Positions 4,832 to 5,349 of a DNA stretch of 5,349 nucleotides are shown one piece after another. Source of the stretch: Gammaproteobacteria bacterium (GTDB taxonomy: Bacteria > Pseudomonadota > Gammaproteobacteria > SMWH01). The position numbers and the translations under genes were made by a program. Location of the stretch: positions 1 to 5,349 of the forward strand of contig SMWH01000064.1 of the NCBI GenBank assembly GCA_004357005.1. The letters run 5' to 3'. Every line of letters begins with the position of its first letter. The first letter of the stretch is position 1. Under the pieces are notes generated by a model. It made no database searches and was not told where the DNA came from. It was given only the letters and a program-made list of their open reading frames with translations.

Positions 4832-4869
4832 CCGGGGAATCTGGAACGGGTTAGGTCCCGATTTCCCGG
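4832..4869 (+). repeat. Nested inverted repeat in the IS leader
   Basis: Outer arms CCGGGGAAT (4832-4840) and ATTTCCCGG (4861-4869) pair at 8 of 9 positions. Inside them CGGG (4847-4850) and CCCG (4857-4860) form a second stem around TTAGGT. The structure lies about 40 bases before orfA. In a transcript from upstream it could fold, a feature of some insertion sequences that limits translation from outside promoters; that role is inferred. Confidence 0.35.
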
Positions 4870-4909
4870 ACACATCAGGAAAGACCGATAATGGTCGTGG
4901 AGGTGTGTC

Positions 4910-5197
4910 ATGTCAAAGCGCAGGAAATTCAGTCAGGAGTTCAAACGTGAAGCGGTTCAGATGGTGTCCGTGCCGGGCGTGACATTGCGCCAGGTGGACA
5001 GGGATCTGGGTATCAGTGAAGGACTGCTGGGTCGCTGGAAGCGGGAACTGCGGGAGTCTGGCGAGAAGGCGTTCCTGGGCCAGGGTCATGCGCGTGACGA
5101 AGAGCTGATGCGACTGCGTCGCGAGCTTGGCAAGGTCAGGAAGGAACGGGATTTTTTAGCCGAAGCGGCGGCGTTCTTCGCCAGGGAACCGAAGTGA
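4910..5197 (+). CDS. IS3-family transposase OrfA
   Basis: The 95-residue protein is of typical OrfA length. It has an N-terminal helix-turn-helix of the HTH_Tnp_1 type (FSQEFKREAVQMV at 7-19, TLRQVDRDLGISEGLLGRWKRE at 25-46) that binds the IS ends. A C-terminal leucine-rich coiled coil (ELMRLRRELGKVRKERDFL, 65-83) serves oligomerisation. The ending AEAAAFFAREPK closely resembles many IS3-group OrfA proteins ('KKAAAFFAKE'). The ATG is supported by GGAGG (4899-4903) at 6-base spacing. The stop codon at 5195-5197 overlaps a GTG that opens orfB. A T-TTT-TTA heptamer at codons 82-83 should direct part of the ribosomes into the -1 frame to make OrfAB. Confidence 0.92.
   Translation: MSKRRKFSQEFKREAVQMVSVPGVTLRQVDRDLGISEGLLGRWKRELRESGEKAFLGQGHARDEELMRLRRELGKVRKERDFLAEAAAFFAREPK
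5152..5158 (+). promoter_or_regulatory. Programmed -1 frameshift site T-TTT-TTA in orfA
   Basis: The heptamer is in the correct register: orfA codons are TTT (5153-5155) and TTA (5156-5158), and a one-base slip back gives TTT TTT. The -1 frame is then open (SRSGGVLRQGTEVKF...) straight into orfB without a stop. CGAAG (5161-5165) and CTTCG (5175-5179) downstream could form a short hairpin that pauses the ribosome. The U-UUU-UUA heptamer is a well-established slippery sequence. Confidence 0.65.
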
Positions 5198-5349
5198 AGT
5201 TCCGCATGATCGAGCGTTGCCGCGGCGCCTTCCCGGTCCGCATGATGTGCCGCCATCTGCAGGTGTCGGCCAGCGGCTACTACGAGTGGCGAACCCGGCC
5301 ACCCAGCGCGAGGTCGTTAGCCAACCGGCGGCTGCTGGCCCGGATCCGC
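5194..5349 (+). CDS. IS3-family transposase OrfB, N-terminus (partial, runs off the window)
   Basis: The first 52 residues are visible and read on to the right edge. They match the start of IS3 OrfB: KFRMIERCRGAFPVRMMCR, then HLQVSASGYYEWRTRPPSAR and ANRRLLARI (the HTH_21 region that precedes the rve integrase core). The DDE catalytic residues lie outside the window. The frame is -1 relative to orfA. It can be entered either from the GTG at 5194, which overlaps the orfA stop as GTGA, or by frameshifting at 5152-5158 to give the OrfAB fusion that is normally the active IS3 transposase. Confidence 0.88.
   Translation, partial: MKFRMIERCRGAFPVRMMCRHLQVSASGYYEWRTRPPSARSLANRRLLARIR

Larger units (their letters stand above)
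4771..5349 (+). mobile_element. IS3-family insertion sequence, left part (right end outside window)
   Basis: The region contains a complete orfA, the beginning of orfB in the -1 frame with the standard IS3 layout, and a non-coding leader rich in repeats. The left boundary is uncertain: TG at 4771 (start of the palindrome's inner 16 bases) is one candidate and TG near 4827 another. The right inverted repeat and the DDE catalytic domain are beyond the window. The element lies on the right side of the tRNA-Lys fragment, inside the presumed integrated DNA, so it may be a secondary insertion there. Confidence 0.7.

Overview
The window looks like chromosomal DNA from a GC-rich Gram-negative bacterium. 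I would place it among the Gammaproteobacteria, perhaps a Chromatiales/Ectothiorhodospiraceae-type genome. This rests on the outer-membrane porin end, the phosphate/polyphosphate genes, the codon usage and strong GGAGG-type ribosome binding sites; no marker gene fixes the taxon.

Left third (1-1635, + strand): a phosphate-metabolism cluster. It holds the C-terminus of an OprP/OprO-type porin, the first ~124 codons of exopolyphosphatase (ppx), the last ~155 codons of polyphosphate kinase (ppk), and an intact SixA-type histidine phosphatase overlapping the ppk stop by 4 bases. The ppx and ppk pieces abut at about 657-661 in different reading frames. The rest of ppx and most of ppk are missing, which means either a real deletion that removes polyphosphate synthesis and degradation together, or a misassembly. 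This is the most striking feature of the window.

Middle (1636-3787): a two-gene minus-strand operon encodes a 61-residue, two-helix membrane protein (2851-2666) followed by an OlsB/'hemolysin'-family GNAT N-acyltransferase (2633-1647). It converges on sixA. An FkbM-type methyltransferase is transcribed divergently (2969-3787).

3788-4290 has no intact gene. It contains the 3' part of a tRNA-Lys(UUU) gene on the minus strand (anticodon stem to CCA), cut off at the anticodon stem as expected for the attachment site of an integrated element. Next to it are GTTAC/GTAAC inverted repeats, a remnant of a small glycine-zipper membrane protein, and a minus-strand terminator. The polarity of the tRNA fragment puts the inserted DNA on its right, toward the end of the window.

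Right end (4291-5349): a MAPEG-family membrane protein (minus strand), a perfect 18-bp palindrome in its upstream region, and the left part of an IS3-family insertion sequence. The IS has orfA complete and orfB cut by the window edge. A U-UUU-UUA slippery heptamer in orfA would give an OrfAB fusion by -1 frameshifting. I did not find a convincing new defence or other multi-gene system. The noteworthy items are the ppx/ppk junction, the tRNA attachment-site scar and the IS frameshift signal.
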